64,000 bases of DNA, from NCBI RefSeq assembly GCF_004022265.1, contig NZ_SAVB01000026.1:1-64000 (forward strand), in the 5' to 3' direction. Of the stretch, positions 51,138 through 62,221 are shown one piece after another. Positions within the stretch are counted from its first letter, which is position 1; each line of letters begins with the position of its first letter. The DNA is from Paenirhodobacter ferrireducens (GTDB lineage Bacteria; Pseudomonadota; Alphaproteobacteria; Rhodobacterales; Rhodobacteraceae). A program made the translations under genes and the position numbers. Under the pieces are notes generated by a model, which was not told the origin of the DNA, did not search any database, and saw only the letters and a program-made list of their open reading frames with translations.

Positions 51138-52310
51138 TCAATCTCTGCGTTCGAGCTGCGCCGCGAAAAACCCGTCGCCACCGTCCAGCGGGGTGAAGCG
51201 GCGCTGTTCGGTCACCTGCCAGCCGGTCTCGCGCACGAAGGCCTCGGCCTGCGCCGCGTTCTCGGCATCGAGCAGCGAACAGGTCATGTAAAGCAGCCGC
51301 CCGCCCGGCACGACCCGTGCCGCCGCTGCGCGCAGGATCTGCGCCTGCAGCGTGCAAAGCTCCGCAAGCCGTTCGGGCGTCAGCCGCCATTTCGCCTCGG
51401 GCGTGCGCCGCCAGGTGCCCGAACCCGAACAGGGCGCGTCGACCAGGACCAGGTCATAGTCCCGCCCCAGCCGCCCGGGCGCCACGGTCGAGATCCGCGC
51501 GCCCGCCCGCGCCGCGCGCACCGGAATGTCGCGCATCCGGCCGGGATCGATGTCATGCGCCTCGATCCGCGCCGCCGGCGCGCGCGCGGCCAGCGCCAGC
51601 GCCTTGCCGCCGCCGCCCGCACAATAGTCGAGCACCCGCATCCCGGCCGCGACCGGCACCTGCGCGATCGCCGCCTGCGAGGCCGCGTCCTGCAGCTCGA
51701 CCAGCCCCTCGCGATAGGCCGCCGACGCCTGGATCCGCCGCGCCCCCTCGACGACCTCGAGCGCGGTCTCGGCCAGCGGATGCGGCCGCGTGGCGATGCC
51801 CTCGGCCGCCAGCGCCGCCTGCGCCGCGGCGCGGTCGCCGCGCGCGAGGTTCACCCGCAGGAAGACCGGCGCACGGGCGCGCATCCGCGCGCTCACCGCG
51901 GCATAATCGGCACCCAGATCCGCGCGAAGCTGCTGGCGCAGCCAGTCGGGCCAGTCGAGATCGGCAAGGGCGCCCTCGTCGGGCAGCGGCTGCGCCAGAC
52001 GCGCGGCCTCCTCGTCGGAGAGCGGCGCCGGCGCATGGCCTTCGCCGGTGAACAGCGCGGCAACATCCAGCCCCTGCGCCCGGGCGAGCCCCAGCACCAG
52101 CGCCCGCCCGCTCTCGCCACCGCCAAGCGCGGCGAAACTGCCGCGACAGCGCAAGACGTCGAAGACATGGTCGCGCACCGCCGCTCGGTCGCCCGAGCCG
52201 GCAAACCGACTCGCCCGGCCCCAGTTCGTCAGCGCCCGCTCGGCCGGCGTGCCGTCACGCAGCTGGTCGAGGATCGCGATTGCGGCGGCAAGACGGGCGG
52301 CGGGGGTCAT
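51138..52310 (-). CDS. RsmB/NOP-family 16S rRNA (cytosine-C5)-methyltransferase
   Basis: The protein has 390 residues. The SAM-binding motif VLDYCAGGGGKALALAA and the two catalytic cysteines in DAPCSGSGTWRR and MTCSLLDAENAAQ identify a rRNA m5C methyltransferase. The N-terminus resembles NusB/Fmu-type RNA-binding sequence. The ATG at 52310 follows AAGGA. It is placed between cckA and guaB on the same strand. RsmB proper acts on C967; orthology within the family is not certain. Confidence 0.88.
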   Translation of the reverse strand: MTPAARLAAAIAILDQLRDGTPAERALTNWGRASRFAGSGDRAAVRDHVFDVLRCRGSFAALGGGESGRALVLGLARAQGLDVAALFTGEGHAPAPLSDEEAARLAQPLPDEGALADLDWPDWLRQQLRADLGADYAAVSARMRARAPVFLRVNLARGDRAAAQAALAAEGIATRPHPLAETALEVVEGARRIQASAAYREGLVELQDAASQAAIAQVPVAAGMRVLDYCAGGGGKALALAARAPAARIEAHDIDPGRMRDIPVRAARAGARISTVAPGRLGRDYDLVLVDAPCSGSGTWRRTPEAKWRLTPERLAELCTLQAQILRAAAARVVPGGRLLYMTCSLLDAENAAQAEAFVRETGWQVTEQRRFTPLDGGDGFFAAQLERRD

Positions 52311-52330
52311 CGGGGATCCTTTCGGGACGG

Positions 52331-52395
52331 AAAAAGGGGGCGCTGCCCCCTCGGCCTGCGGCCTCACCCCCCGGAGTATTTTTGCCAAGAAAAAG
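52331..52395 (+). repeat. Intergenic GC-rich repeat, copy A
   Basis: GGGGGC-GCT-GCCCCC hairpin followed by a CCTGCGG stretch, CACCCCC and TATTTTTGCCAAGAAAAAG. It faces copy B (52405-52470) in inverted orientation 9 bp away. A third copy is at 61536-61599. Confidence 0.8.
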
Positions 52396-52404
52396 ACCAA
52401 GGGG

Positions 52405-52470
52405 CTTTCTCCTTGCCGGAAATACCTCGGGGGTGAGCGGCCCTGGCCGCGAGGGGGCAGCGCCCCCTCT
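52405..52470 (-). repeat. Intergenic GC-rich repeat, copy B
   Basis: On the minus strand it matches copy C at 61536-61599 nearly base for base over 64 bp (hairpin GGGGGC/GCCCCC, then GCGGCCAGGGCCGC, CACCCCCGAGGTATTT and GGCAAGGAGAAAG). Inverted relative to copy A. Confidence 0.85.
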
Positions 52471-52579
52471 CTGTGCGGTGCCGCAAGGCCGGCGATGCGG
52501 CCTCGCGGAGGAAAGTGCAGCCTGCCCTGCGCTTGTGCTTCGGGCGTTCGAGATTTGAAACGCTCACCAGAGCATTTCA

Positions 52580-52603
52580 TCGGGGCGCGCCGGCGCGCCC
52601 CGA
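52580..52603 (-). terminator. Palindromic hairpin after guaB
   Basis: TCGGGGCGCGCC and GGCGCGCCCCGA form a perfect 12-bp self-complementary palindrome 8 bp beyond the guaB stop. No clear T-run follows, so terminator strength is uncertain. Confidence 0.5.
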
Positions 52604-52610
52604 CCATCGC

Positions 52611-54077
<1,467 letters not shown>

Positions 54078-54128
54078 CTACGTTTGGCACGCCCCTGTTT
54101 CACGCATCGGCGCCGGATGCAAGCCCCC

Positions 54129-55094
54129 TCAGGCGATGGCGGCGTTGGTTTTGATCGCAAGCGTCCCCTTTGCCCAGAGCTTGGCGACCTGCAGCGCGAT
54201 CGGCACGATGATCACGGTGGCCACCAGCAGCAGCACCGCCCCGGGCAGCGTCCAGGCGCCGCCGAGCGCCAGCCAGAAATTCGCGGTCGCGGCGAGCGGG
54301 AAGGTCAGCGCTCCCCAGAGCGGGCTGAAGCCTCCGGCAAGCAACCAGCGCGCGCGGATCACGAACAGCGCGAGCAGGACCACGCTCAGCGCGGCAAAGA
54401 CGAGCGCCATGCCCTCGGCATTGAACCCGGTCGCCACGCTGCCGAGCAGCGCGGCGGGGGCAAGGTGAATCGCCAGCAGCGGGCGCAGGGGCGCCGGCAC
54501 GCTTTCGCAGGCGAACTGCCGGATCGAGAGGCTCCAGATCGCCAACGCGACGACAAGCGCCCCCCAGAACAGGGCAAGCGCCAGCGTGGCAAGGCCCAGC
54601 CCCTGCGCGGCAAACGCGGCAACGATCCAGCCGGTGAAGGTCAGATGCCAGACCGGGTTCACCCGGCGCTGCTCGGCCGGACCATGGGCAAAGGTCCACA
54701 GCACCGCGGCGGTCAGCGCCAGATGCGCCAAGATGCCGAGGATCAGGATCGGCCGGGCCTGGGCAGGTGAGAGCGGCGCGAAGACGAGCGCCAGCAGATA
54801 GAGGCAGAGTACCGCCGCCGCCAGCCCTGCACGGCCGGGCAGGATCCGCAGATCCTCGAGCCCGACGGCCGGGCGGCGCATCAGCTTCACCACATAGGTC
54901 AGCAGCGCGAACAGCGCGAACAGCGTCACCGCGCCGAGGAACAGATCCGCAAGCCCCGGCGGAAGCGCGAACTGCCCGACGCCGCGGCGCCACCCAAGCG
55001 CGAGGCCCAGCAGGCCGAGCGTCGCCGGGAAGATCGCCGGCGGCGTGCGCCGCCACAGCCCCTTGGGCGTGGGTTTCGGGGGGTGGAAGGCCAT
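54129..55094 (-). CDS. TehA/SLAC1 (TDT) family membrane protein
   Basis: The protein has 321 residues and about ten membrane segments (for example [40 protein letters not shown]). The layout and the central [11 protein letters not shown] / [15 protein letters not shown] motifs match TDT-type channels and tellurite-resistance/C4-dicarboxylate proteins. The ATG at 55094 follows GAGGA and replaces a longer frame of low-quality sequence. Substrate unknown; chloride, tellurite or organic acids are possible. Confidence 0.82.
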   Translation of the reverse strand: MAFHPPKPTPKGLWRRTPPAIFPATLGLLGLALGWRRGVGQFALPPGLADLFLGAVTLFALFALLTYVVKLMRRPAVGLEDLRILPGRAGLAAAVLCLYLLALVFAPLSPAQARPILILGILAHLALTAAVLWTFAHGPAEQRRVNPVWHLTFTGWIVAAFAAQGLGLATLALALFWGALVVALAIWSLSIRQFACESVPAPLRPLLAIHLAPAALLGSVATGFNAEGMALVFAALSVVLLALFVIRARWLLAGGFSPLWGALTFPLAATANFWLALGGAWTLPGAVLLLVATVIIVPIALQVAKLWAKGTLAIKTNAAIA

Positions 55095-55625
55095 GCTGTC
55101 CTCGCGCGCTGTCTGTCCCTGCCCGCCGGTCCTGACCTGCGGGCGCGCGGAAGACTGCAATATTTCGCCGCCAAGGGAAAGCCGGGCCGATCGCCGCAGG
55201 CGGACCGCCCGACCTCGCTCGGCACGCCGAGGCCTGTGCTGTTGCCAGGATATCGAAAGTCGTGACGGCTGATCGGCTCCATGGCATCCGTTAAGCGACG
55301 CGTCACCTTATTCAGGCTTGATCGGACACACCACCGCCCCCCCCCGAGTCAGGAGAGACAGGATGACATCCCTTCCCGCGCCTGCCACCACGCCGCCGGC
55401 CAGCCCGGGCCACCGGCGCGCTTTCGCACCTCGCCCCGACCGCTTTCAGCCGCACAACCGGGCGGCATGCCGCGTTTTCACACTTGTCGTGGCGCGGCGG
55501 TCACAAGCTGCAGTGCAGCATCCCCTCGCGACGCGACGTAAGGCCGCAGGCCGAATTGATTCACTTTTGCGTCATGCTACGGTCGGGTGTGGAGAGAGGT
55601 CTCACACTCTAGGGAAGAGGTTCAA
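55095..55625. other. 531-bp intergenic region before the FadL-type porin gene
   Basis: The region separates divergent genes. It contains a run of nine C at 55337-55345 and a moderately AT-rich promoter-like stretch at 55555-55620 upstream of the porin start. A small open frame from 55363 (AGGAG at 10 bp) overlaps the porin start and is not convincing. I see no RNA gene or riboswitch. Confidence 0.5.
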
Positions 55626-56732
55626 ATGAAACACATTCTTATGGGGGCAAGCCTGCTTGCCCTCAGCGCGGGAGCGGTGTCCGCCGGCGGGATCGAACGG
55701 TCCACGCAGTCGGTCGGCGTGCTGTTCGAGAAAGGCAAGAATTACGTCGAGCTGTCCTACGGCCGGATCCGTCCGTCGGTGGACGGCGTGGGGGTCATCA
55801 CCGGTCAGGACACCGGCGGCGTCGCCCGCAACCACTACCTGCCCGGTTTCGCCTACAAGCACGAGTTCAACGACAAGCTGTCGATGGCGCTGATGTACGA
55901 CCATTTCTATGGCGCGAACATCGAATATCCGACCAGCGGCGCCCTTGAATTCGCCGGTACTCACGTGAACGTGCAGTCCGAGGGCTATACCGCGCTGCTG
56001 CGCTACAAGTTCGACGAGAACTGGTCGGTGCATGGCGGCGTGCGCCTGTCCGACGCTTCGGCCGTGATCGGGCTGAACGGGCTCGCCTATGGCCCGGCCT
56101 CGGGATACCTTGCCCATTTCGCGAACGATTGGGCCATGGGGTACTCGCTCGGCGCCGCCTATGAGAAGCCGGAAATCGCGCTGCGCGTCGCCCTGACCTA
56201 CCAGTCGAAGGTGACCCACAAGTTCGACACCACCGAGCAGGGTTTTGGCGAGACAGCCACCGGCACGACCGAGGTCGATACGCCCGAGGCGGTGACGCTC
56301 GACTTCCAGACCGGTGTCGCGCCCGACTGGCTGGTCTTCGGCTCGGTCCGCTGGGTGCATTGGACCCAGTTTCAGATCGACCCGGCCCTGTTCACCGCCG
56401 CCACGGGTGGCGGCCTCGTCAACCTGAACAACTCGACCAGCTACACGCTCGGCGTCGGGCACAAGTTCACCGACGCCTGGTCGGGCTCGGCCTTCCTGAT
56501 GTACGAGGGCGGCGGCGGGGACGACAAGCTCGTCTCGCCGCTGGCGCCGACGCGCGGCTACAAGGGTATCGGCCTGGCCGCGGTCTACACGCACGAGAAC
56601 GTCAAGGTCACCGGCGCGGTGCGCTATCTGTGGCTGGGTGACGCCGATGCGCAGACCGCCGGCGTAGCGCGGGCGAACTTCACCGACAACCACGCTGTTG
56701 CCGCGGGCGTCCGCGTCGGCATCACCTTCTGA
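55626..56732 (+). CDS. FadL/OmpP1-family outer membrane transporter
   Basis: The protein has 368 residues. The signal peptide is MKHILMGASLLALSAGAVSA. The remainder is a 14-strand-type barrel with alternating aromatic strands (LSMALMYDHFYGANIEYP; YTLGVGHKFTDAWSGSAFLM), ending in the outer-membrane terminal Phe (GVRVGITF). FadL-type proteins let fatty acids and other hydrophobic compounds cross the outer membrane. The start follows AGAGG. An intrinsic terminator lies 27 bp after the stop. Confidence 0.88.
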   Translation: MKHILMGASLLALSAGAVSAGGIERSTQSVGVLFEKGKNYVELSYGRIRPSVDGVGVITGQDTGGVARNHYLPGFAYKHEFNDKLSMALMYDHFYGANIEYPTSGALEFAGTHVNVQSEGYTALLRYKFDENWSVHGGVRLSDASAVIGLNGLAYGPASGYLAHFANDWAMGYSLGAAYEKPEIALRVALTYQSKVTHKFDTTEQGFGETATGTTEVDTPEAVTLDFQTGVAPDWLVFGSVRWVHWTQFQIDPALFTAATGGGLVNLNNSTSYTLGVGHKFTDAWSGSAFLMYEGGGGDDKLVSPLAPTRGYKGIGLAAVYTHENVKVTGAVRYLWLGDADAQTAGVARANFTDNHAVAAGVRVGITF

Positions 56733-56758
56733 TCCGCCCGGATCGGCACGACACCGGC

Positions 56759-56782
56759 AAGGCCCTGCTCCGGCGGGGCCTT
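56759..56782 (+). terminator. Terminator after the FadL-type gene
   Basis: AAGGCCC (56759-56765) and GGGCCTT (56776-56782) form a 7-bp stem with a 10-base loop, followed by a short CGCCTTT run. Confidence 0.75.
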
Positions 56783-56851
56783 CGCCTTTGCCCGAAACCC
56801 CGTGACGGCGCCGGCCGCGCGCGCTAAACGGGGCGAAACACGGGGGTTCGG

Positions 56852-57712
56852 ATGATCTATCGCAATCGGGCGGACTGGCTGGCGAGCGCGCGCAAGCGGG
56901 TGCTCCTGTTCGGCATGTCGGGGCTGGGCAAGACCTATCTGGCGTCAATGCTGCGCGGCTCGGGTTCGGGCTGGTTCCACTACTCGGTCGATTACCGCAT
57001 CGGCACGCGCTACATGGGCGAATACATCGCCGACAACTTCAAGCGCGAGGCGATGAAGAACCCCTTCCTCGCCGAGCTGCTGCTGTCGGATTCGGTCTCG
57101 ATCGAGTCGAACATCACCTTCGACAATCTCGCGCCGCTCTCCACCTATCTCGGCAAGCCCGGCTCGGCCGCCCGCGGCGGGCTCGCGCTCGAGGAATACG
57201 AACGGCGCCAGACCCAGCACCGGCTGGCCGAACAGGCGGCGCTGCTCGACACCCCCTATTTCATCCGCCGCGCCGAGGAGATCTACCGGATCCCGAATTT
57301 CGTCTGCGACTCGGGTGGCTCGATCTGCGAGGTGGTGAACCCCGACGACCCGGCCGACCCGATCCTGACGGCGCTCTCGAAGAACCTGCTGATGGTCTGG
57401 ATCGAGGGCTCGGCGGCGCATACCGACGAGCTTGTCCGCCGCTTCGACCGCGCGCCGAAGCCGATGTATTACTCGCCCGATTTCCTCGACCGCAAATGGG
57501 TGCAGTACCGCGTCGAGCGCGGCCTGCGCGAGGACGAGGTCGACCCCGACGATTTCGTGCGCTGGACCTACCGGCAGGCGCTCGAGCATCGCCAGCCGCG
57601 CTATGCGGCGATGGCGCGGAACTGGGGCGTGACGGTCACCGCCGAGCAGGTCGCCCTTGTCCGCGACGAGAAGGATTTTATATCCCTGATCGCCGAAACC
57701 CTTCCCGCCTGA
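56852..57712 (+). CDS. P-loop ATPase/kinase-like protein of unknown function
   Basis: The protein has 286 residues. Walker A is GMSGLGKT (21-28) within [20 protein letters not shown]. Further conserved-looking parts are [20 protein letters not shown] and [20 protein letters not shown] near residues 145-165. The family is not one I can name. It lies 55 bp upstream of the metA-type gene on the same strand and may share its mRNA. Confidence 0.8.
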   Translation: MIYRNRADWLASARKRVLLFGMSGLGKTYLASMLRGSGSGWFHYSVDYRIGTRYMGEYIADNFKREAMKNPFLAELLLSDSVSIESNITFDNLAPLSTYLGKPGSAARGGLALEEYERRQTQHRLAEQAALLDTPYFIRRAEEIYRIPNFVCDSGGSICEVVNPDDPADPILTALSKNLLMVWIEGSAAHTDELVRRFDRAPKPMYYSPDFLDRKWVQYRVERGLREDEVDPDDFVRWTYRQALEHRQPRYAAMARNWGVTVTAEQVALVRDEKDFISLIAETLPA

Positions 57713-57767
57713 GCCCGGACCGCGCCGAACATCGCATCAAGATCACACCGCAAGTATCGGAAACATC

Positions 57768-58688
57768 ATGCCTATCACCCTTCCCGAAACCCTCCCCGCA
57801 TTCGAGATCCTGTCGCGGGAAGGCGTGATGGTGATGACGCCCGAACGCGCGGCGCGGCAGGAAATCCGACCGCTGCGCATCGGTCTGCTGAACCTGATGC
57901 CGAAGAAGATCCAGACCGAGAACCAGTTCGCCCGGCTGATCGGCGCGACACCGATCCAGATCGACTTCCAGTTGATCCGGATCACCTCGCACCAGACGAA
58001 GAACACCGCGGCCGAGCACATGGAGACCTTCTACCGCCCCTTCGAGGAGGTCGAGGCGACCGGCGAGAAGTTCGACGGGCTGATCATCACCGGCGCCCCG
58101 ATCGAGAAGATCCCCTTCGAGGACGTGACCTACTGGGACGAGATCAGCCGGATCTTCGACTGGACGCAAAGCCATGTCTTCTCGACCTTCGGCGTGTGCT
58201 GGGGCGGCATGGCGATGGCCTATCATTTCCACGGCGTCCAGAAGCACGCCCTTGACCACAAGGCCTTCGGCTGCTTCCGCCACCGCAACCTCGCCCCCAC
58301 CTCGCCCTATCTGCGCGGCTTCTCGGACGATGTGCTGGTGCCCGTCAGCCGCTGGACCGAGATGCATCAGGACGAGATCGACGCGGCCGGGCTGACCACG
58401 CTGATCGCCTCGGACGAGACCGGCCCCTGTCTGGTCGAGGATGCGGCGCATCGCGCGCTCTACATCTTCAACCACTTCGAATACGACAGCGGCACGCTGA
58501 AGGAAGAATACGACCGCGACGTCGAGGCCGGCAAGGCGATCAACGTGCCGAAGAACTACTACCCGGACGACGACCCCTCGCAGGTGCCGCTGAACCGCTG
58601 GCGCAGCCATGCGCATCTGCTCTATGGCAACTGGATCAACCAGATCTATCAGGACACGCCCTACGATCTGGCCGAGATCGGCCGCTGA
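57768..58688 (+). CDS. metA: Homoserine O-acyltransferase of the MetA fold (probably acetyl-specific)
   Basis: The protein has 306 residues. The MetA core has the nucleophile Cys144 in [18 protein letters not shown], the conserved [20 protein letters not shown] and FNHFEYD with the catalytic His/Glu. It activates homoserine in methionine synthesis. In this fold one residue after TGAP sets the acyl donor: Glu selects acetyl-CoA, Gly selects succinyl-CoA (known from B. cereus versus E. coli). Here the stretch reads [13 protein letters not shown], with Glu at 113, so an acetyltransferase is predicted even though annotation often says succinyltransferase. No SAM riboswitch fits in the 55-bp leader. 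Confidence 0.9.
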   Translation: MPITLPETLPAFEILSREGVMVMTPERAARQEIRPLRIGLLNLMPKKIQTENQFARLIGATPIQIDFQLIRITSHQTKNTAAEHMETFYRPFEEVEATGEKFDGLIITGAPIEKIPFEDVTYWDEISRIFDWTQSHVFSTFGVCWGGMAMAYHFHGVQKHALDHKAFGCFRHRNLAPTSPYLRGFSDDVLVPVSRWTEMHQDEIDAAGLTTLIASDETGPCLVEDAAHRALYIFNHFEYDSGTLKEEYDRDVEAGKAINVPKNYYPDDDPSQVPLNRWRSHAHLLYGNWINQIYQDTPYDLAEIGR

Positions 58689-58695
58689 GCCCCCG

Positions 58696-58717
58696 GCCGG
58701 GCGCCCGCGCCCGGCTT
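58696..58717 (+). terminator. Terminator after metA
   Basis: GCCGGGCG (58696-58703) and CGCCCGGC (58708-58715) form a perfect 8-bp stem with a 4-base loop followed by TT, 8 bp beyond the stop. Confidence 0.65.
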
Positions 58718-58775
58718 GCGGCCGCCTGCCCGCGGCCTATAGTGAAGCGCATTCACATCACCGCGGGAGGGCGCC

Positions 58776-59714
58776 ATGGGCAAGGACAAGAAACCCGACG
58801 ACAAGGTGGCGCTGTCCAAGGACCTGGCCGCCGCGGCCAAGGACGAGGGCATCCCATTCGTCGGCGAGATCACCAAATACCTGAAGACCGGGGCGCCCGA
58901 GGCGGTGCGCAAGGCGATCGAGACCGCCGACAAGGACCAGATCCTGTCGAAATCCTACCCCTACCGGGAAGAGATGAAGAAGAAGGATTACGAGGCGCAG
59001 ATGGCGGCGCTTCAGGTCGAGCTGGTGAAGATGCTGTGGGACCTGAAAGCCACCGGGCGGCGTCTGGTCGTCCTCTTCGAGGGGCGCGACGCGGCCGGCA
59101 AGGGCGGCACCATCGACCGGCTGCGCGAGAACCTGAACCCGCGCTCGGCCTATGTCGTCGCCCTGCCGAAGGCCACCGAGCGCGAGGCGACGCAATGGTA
59201 TTTCCAGCGCTATGTCGACTGGCTGCCGGCGGCGGGCGAGATCGCGATCTTCGACCGCTCGTGGTACAACCGCGGCGTGGTCGAGAAGGTCTTCGGCTTC
59301 TGCTCCGACGCACAGCGCGAGCATTTCTTCGCCCAGCTTCCCGACTTCGAGAAGATGCTGGTCGACGAGGGGGTGATCCTCGTCAAGATCTGGCTCTCGG
59401 TCGACCGCGCCGAGCAGCTCAAGCGCTTTCTCGACCGCGAGAAGGACCCGCTCAAGCAGTGGAAGCTGAGCTGGGTCGACGTCGAGGGGCTGAAGAAGTG
59501 GGACGACTACACCGCGGCGATCAAGGAAACGCTTGAACGCTCGCACACCGTCTCGGCGCCCTGGACGGTGATCCGCTCGGACGACAAGATGCGCGCCCGC
59601 ATCGCCGCGGTGCAGACCGTGCTCGGCGCGGTCGAGTTCGCGCGCAAGGACCGCAAGGCGATCGGCGAGATCGACGACAGGATCTGCGGTGGTCTCGACA
59701 TCCTGAATGGCTAA
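58776..59714 (+). CDS. ppk2: Polyphosphate kinase 2 (PPK2)
   Basis: The protein has 312 residues. Walker [12 protein letters not shown], lid [20 protein letters not shown] and Walker [20 protein letters not shown] define the PPK2 family. Enzymes of this type use polyphosphate to phosphorylate NDPs/NMPs, or the reverse. The charged 60-residue N-terminal extension is usual for class I. It overlaps the tetR gene by 8 bp, so the two are coupled. Confidence 0.93.
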   Translation: MGKDKKPDDKVALSKDLAAAAKDEGIPFVGEITKYLKTGAPEAVRKAIETADKDQILSKSYPYREEMKKKDYEAQMAALQVELVKMLWDLKATGRRLVVLFEGRDAAGKGGTIDRLRENLNPRSAYVVALPKATEREATQWYFQRYVDWLPAAGEIAIFDRSWYNRGVVEKVFGFCSDAQREHFFAQLPDFEKMLVDEGVILVKIWLSVDRAEQLKRFLDREKDPLKQWKLSWVDVEGLKKWDDYTAAIKETLERSHTVSAPWTVIRSDDKMRARIAAVQTVLGAVEFARKDRKAIGEIDDRICGGLDILNG

Positions 59715-60324
59715 GCAGGGCTACCATCACGGCAACCTGCGCCAGGCGCTGGTCGAGGCCGCGCTCGAGCTGATCCGGGCGCAGGGGCCGGGCGGATTCA
59801 CGCTGTCCGAGGCGGCGAAGCGCGCCGGCGTGACGCCGGCCGCGGTCTATCGCCATTTCGCCGGGCGCGAGGACCTGATCGCCGAATGCGCGCGGCAGGG
59901 CTATGCGATCTTCGCCGATGTGATGGAGCACGCCTGGAACGGCGGCGCGCCGGCGCCGCTGGCGGCCTTCGGCGCGACCGGGCGGGCCTATCTGGCCTTT
60001 GCCCGCCGCTTCTCGGGCCATTACGTCGCGATGTTCGAGAGCGGCATCGCGCCGAACCGCTCGCCCGAGCTGGCGGCGGGGGCCGAGCGGGCCGAGGCGG
60101 TGATGCTGCGCGCGACCGAGGCACTGCTGTCGTCCCTGCCCGCCGCCCGCCGCCCGCCCGCGAGCATGGTCGCTGCCCATGTGCGCGCGATGAGCCATGG
60201 CGTGGTCGAGCTTTTCGCCCGCGCCGCCCCCGGCACGGCCGGCCCCTGGGCGCCCGAGGACCTGCTCGAAAGCGGGATCGGCATCTATCTGCGGGGGCTG
60301 GGCATCCTGCCCCCCGACACCTGA
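59707..60324 (+). CDS. TetR-family regulator
   Basis: The protein has 205 residues. The N-terminal HTH is [20 protein letters not shown] with [10 protein letters not shown], after the [18 protein letters not shown] helix. The C-terminal ligand domain resembles the WHG-type. Its start overlaps the ppk2 stop; the targets may include this ppk2-tetR-aminotransferase cluster. Confidence 0.9.
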   Translation: MAKQGYHHGNLRQALVEAALELIRAQGPGGFTLSEAAKRAGVTPAAVYRHFAGREDLIAECARQGYAIFADVMEHAWNGGAPAPLAAFGATGRAYLAFARRFSGHYVAMFESGIAPNRSPELAAGAERAEAVMLRATEALLSSLPAARRPPASMVAAHVRAMSHGVVELFARAAPGTAGPWAPEDLLESGIGIYLRGLGILPPDT

Positions 60325-60352
60325 AGCCCGACAATTGAAGGAAGACACGACA

Positions 60353-61525
60353 ATGGAACTGGCGGCACGCGTCGCGCATATGCGCGGCACCGGCGGCAAT
60401 GGCTGGGGCATTCTTTATCGCGCGCGGGCGATGATCGCGGCGGGTGAGCAGGTGGTGATGCTGACGATCGGCGAGCCCGACGTGAGGACCGATCCCGCGA
60501 TCCTCGCCGCGATGGCGCAATCGGCGGCGAACGGCCACACCGGCTATACCGACATCCCCGGCATCCCCGCCCTGCGCGCCGAGATCGCCGCCCGCGTCAC
60601 CGCCCGCACGGGCGTCGAGACCCGGGCCGAGAATGTGCTCGTCACCCCGGGCGGTCAGGCCGCACTTTACACCGCGCATCAGGTGCTGCTCGATCCTGGA
60701 CATGCGGGGCTCTACATCTCGCCCTTCTATCCGACCTATCCCGGCACGATCCGCGCGAGCGGCGCGGAGGCGCGCGCGGTCGAGGCGCGGGCCGAGGCCG
60801 GGTTCCAGCCCGCCAAGGCCGACATCCTCGCGGCCAGCGCCGGCGCGCGCACGCTGCTGATCAATTCGCCCAATAACCCGACGGGGGTGATCTATACCCC
60901 CGACACCATCGCCGGCATCGCCGGGGCCTGCACCGAGGCGGACCTGTGGCTGATCTCGGACGAGGTCTACGAGACCCAGGTCTGGGAGGGCCCGGCAATC
61001 AGCCCGCGCAGCCTGCCCGGCATGGCCGAGCGCACGGTGGTGCTGGGCTCGCTGTCGAAAAGCCATGCGATGACCGGCTCGCGGATCGGCTGGATGGTGG
61101 CGCCCGAGGCGGTGATCGACGCTGCCCATGAGCTGGCGATCAACACCACCTATGGCGTGCCGGGCTTCATCCAGGACGCGGCGCTCTTCGCGCTGCGCCG
61201 GGGCGCGGGTTTCGAGGCCGCGGTGGCCGCGCCCTTCGGCCGACGGCGCGACATCGTGCGCGACGTGATGGCCGGCAGCCCCGTCGTCGGGCTGACCCAT
61301 CCGGCGGGCGCGATGTATGCGATGCTCGACATCCGCCGCACCGGGCTTTCGGGCGAGGCCTTCGCCGCGCGGCTTCTCGACGAGGAGAAGATCGCGGTGA
61401 TGCCGGGCGAGAGTTTCGGCGCACCGGCGGCGGGGCATCTGCGGATCGCGCTGACGCTCGAGGATGGCGCGCTCGAGGCGGCACTGCTGCGGCTGCGCGC
61501 CTTTGCCGAGGCGCTGGCGGGCTGA
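60353..61525 (+). CDS. Class I/II pyridoxal-phosphate aminotransferase
   Basis: The protein has 390 residues. PLP motifs: NSPNNPTGVIYTPD, DEVYETQVW and the Schiff-base Lys in GSLSKSHAMTGSRIGW. The substrate-binding Arg is near HLRIALTLEDG. The family fits aspartate-type aminotransferases close to AspC/arginine-pyruvate aminotransferases; the substrate cannot be fixed. It follows the tetR gene by 28 bp and is preceded by AAGGAAG. Confidence 0.92.
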   Translation: MELAARVAHMRGTGGNGWGILYRARAMIAAGEQVVMLTIGEPDVRTDPAILAAMAQSAANGHTGYTDIPGIPALRAEIAARVTARTGVETRAENVLVTPGGQAALYTAHQVLLDPGHAGLYISPFYPTYPGTIRASGAEARAVEARAEAGFQPAKADILAASAGARTLLINSPNNPTGVIYTPDTIAGIAGACTEADLWLISDEVYETQVWEGPAISPRSLPGMAERTVVLGSLSKSHAMTGSRIGWMVAPEAVIDAAHELAINTTYGVPGFIQDAALFALRRGAGFEAAVAAPFGRRRDIVRDVMAGSPVVGLTHPAGAMYAMLDIRRTGLSGEAFAARLLDEEKIAVMPGESFGAPAAGHLRIALTLEDGALEAALLRLRAFAEALAG

Positions 61526-61535
61526 GAGGGCGGTG

Positions 61536-61599
61536 AGGGGGCGCCGCCCCCTCGCGGCCAGGGCCGCTCACCCCCGAGGTATTTTCGGCAAGGAGAAAG
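61536..61599 (+). repeat. Intergenic GC-rich repeat, copy C
   Basis: Nearly identical to the minus-strand copy B at 52405-52470: hairpin GGGGGC/GCCCCC, GCGGCCAGGGCCGC, CACCCCCGAGGTATTTT, GGCAAGGAGAAAG. It sits between the convergent aminotransferase and lysE genes and may act as a bidirectional terminator. Confidence 0.85.
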
Positions 61600-61607
61600 C
61601 GCCGAGG

Positions 61608-62219
61608 TCAGGTCAGCGCGCTGGCGAGGGCCCAAAGACCGAAGCCCGCCATCATCAGGCTGGAGACCCGCGCGGTCCAGGTGGCGAAGGCGGCGGGCAG
61701 GCGATGGTGCAGCGCCGCGACGGTGCCCGAGAGGAAGATCCACCACAGCATCGAGCCCGCGAAGATGCCGCTGACGACGAGGAGTGCGGAAAGCGGCCCC
61801 GCGGCATCGGCCAGGCCGAGGCCCGCGAAGATCGCGGCGAAGCTGAGGATGGTGGCCGGGTTGGTCATCGTCAGCGCCCAGGTGGTGGCCGCGGTGGCCC
61901 AAAGGCCGCGCCCCTCGGCCGCGCGGGCGGGCGCCGCGGTGACGGCGCCGCGCGGCCAGCCCTTCCACGCCAGCCAGAGCAGGAAGGCGCCGCCGATGAG
62001 CCCGAGCGGCAGCGAGATCCGCGCGAGAAAGGCCGAGAAGGCAGCAAAGCCCGCGGCGGCGGCGGCGGCATAGGTGGCATCGGCCGCGGCGGTGCCAAGC
62101 CCGCCTGCCGCCCCCGCCCAGAAGCCGCGCGCGAGCGTGCGCTGGATGCACAGTGCCCCGATCGGACCGAGCGGCGCGGCGATGGCAAGGCCCACGAGCA
62201 GCGATTTCAGGAACAGCAT
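61608..62219 (-). CDS. LysE/RhtB-family amino acid exporter
   Basis: The protein has 203 residues and six membrane segments. The opening SLLVGLAIAAPLGPIGALCI with the GPIG motif and the later WALTMTNPATILSFAAIFAG define the LysE/RhtB fold. The start at 62219 lies 2 bp after the stop of the upstream lrp-type gene, so the regulator and exporter form an operon. The exported amino acid is unknown. Confidence 0.92.
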   Translation of the reverse strand: MLFLKSLLVGLAIAAPLGPIGALCIQRTLARGFWAGAAGGLGTAAADATYAAAAAAGFAAFSAFLARISLPLGLIGGAFLLWLAWKGWPRGAVTAAPARAAEGRGLWATAATTWALTMTNPATILSFAAIFAGLGLADAAGPLSALLVVSGIFAGSMLWWIFLSGTVAALHHRLPAAFATWTARVSSLMMAGFGLWALASALT

Positions 62220-62221
62220 GA

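Noticed and set aside
55337-55345. Run of nine C as a phase-variable switch
   Set aside because: It is far upstream of the porin start, not in a coding frame or spacer likely to affect transcription; too little support.
55363-55629. Small open frame with AGGAG overlapping the FadL-type gene start
   Set aside because: The product is Pro/Arg/Ala-rich without a domain, and its end overlaps the porin start; more likely leader sequence.
57713-57767. SAM-II riboswitch before metA
   Set aside because: Common in alphaproteobacteria, but the leader is only 55 bases and shows none of the conserved SAM-II pairing.
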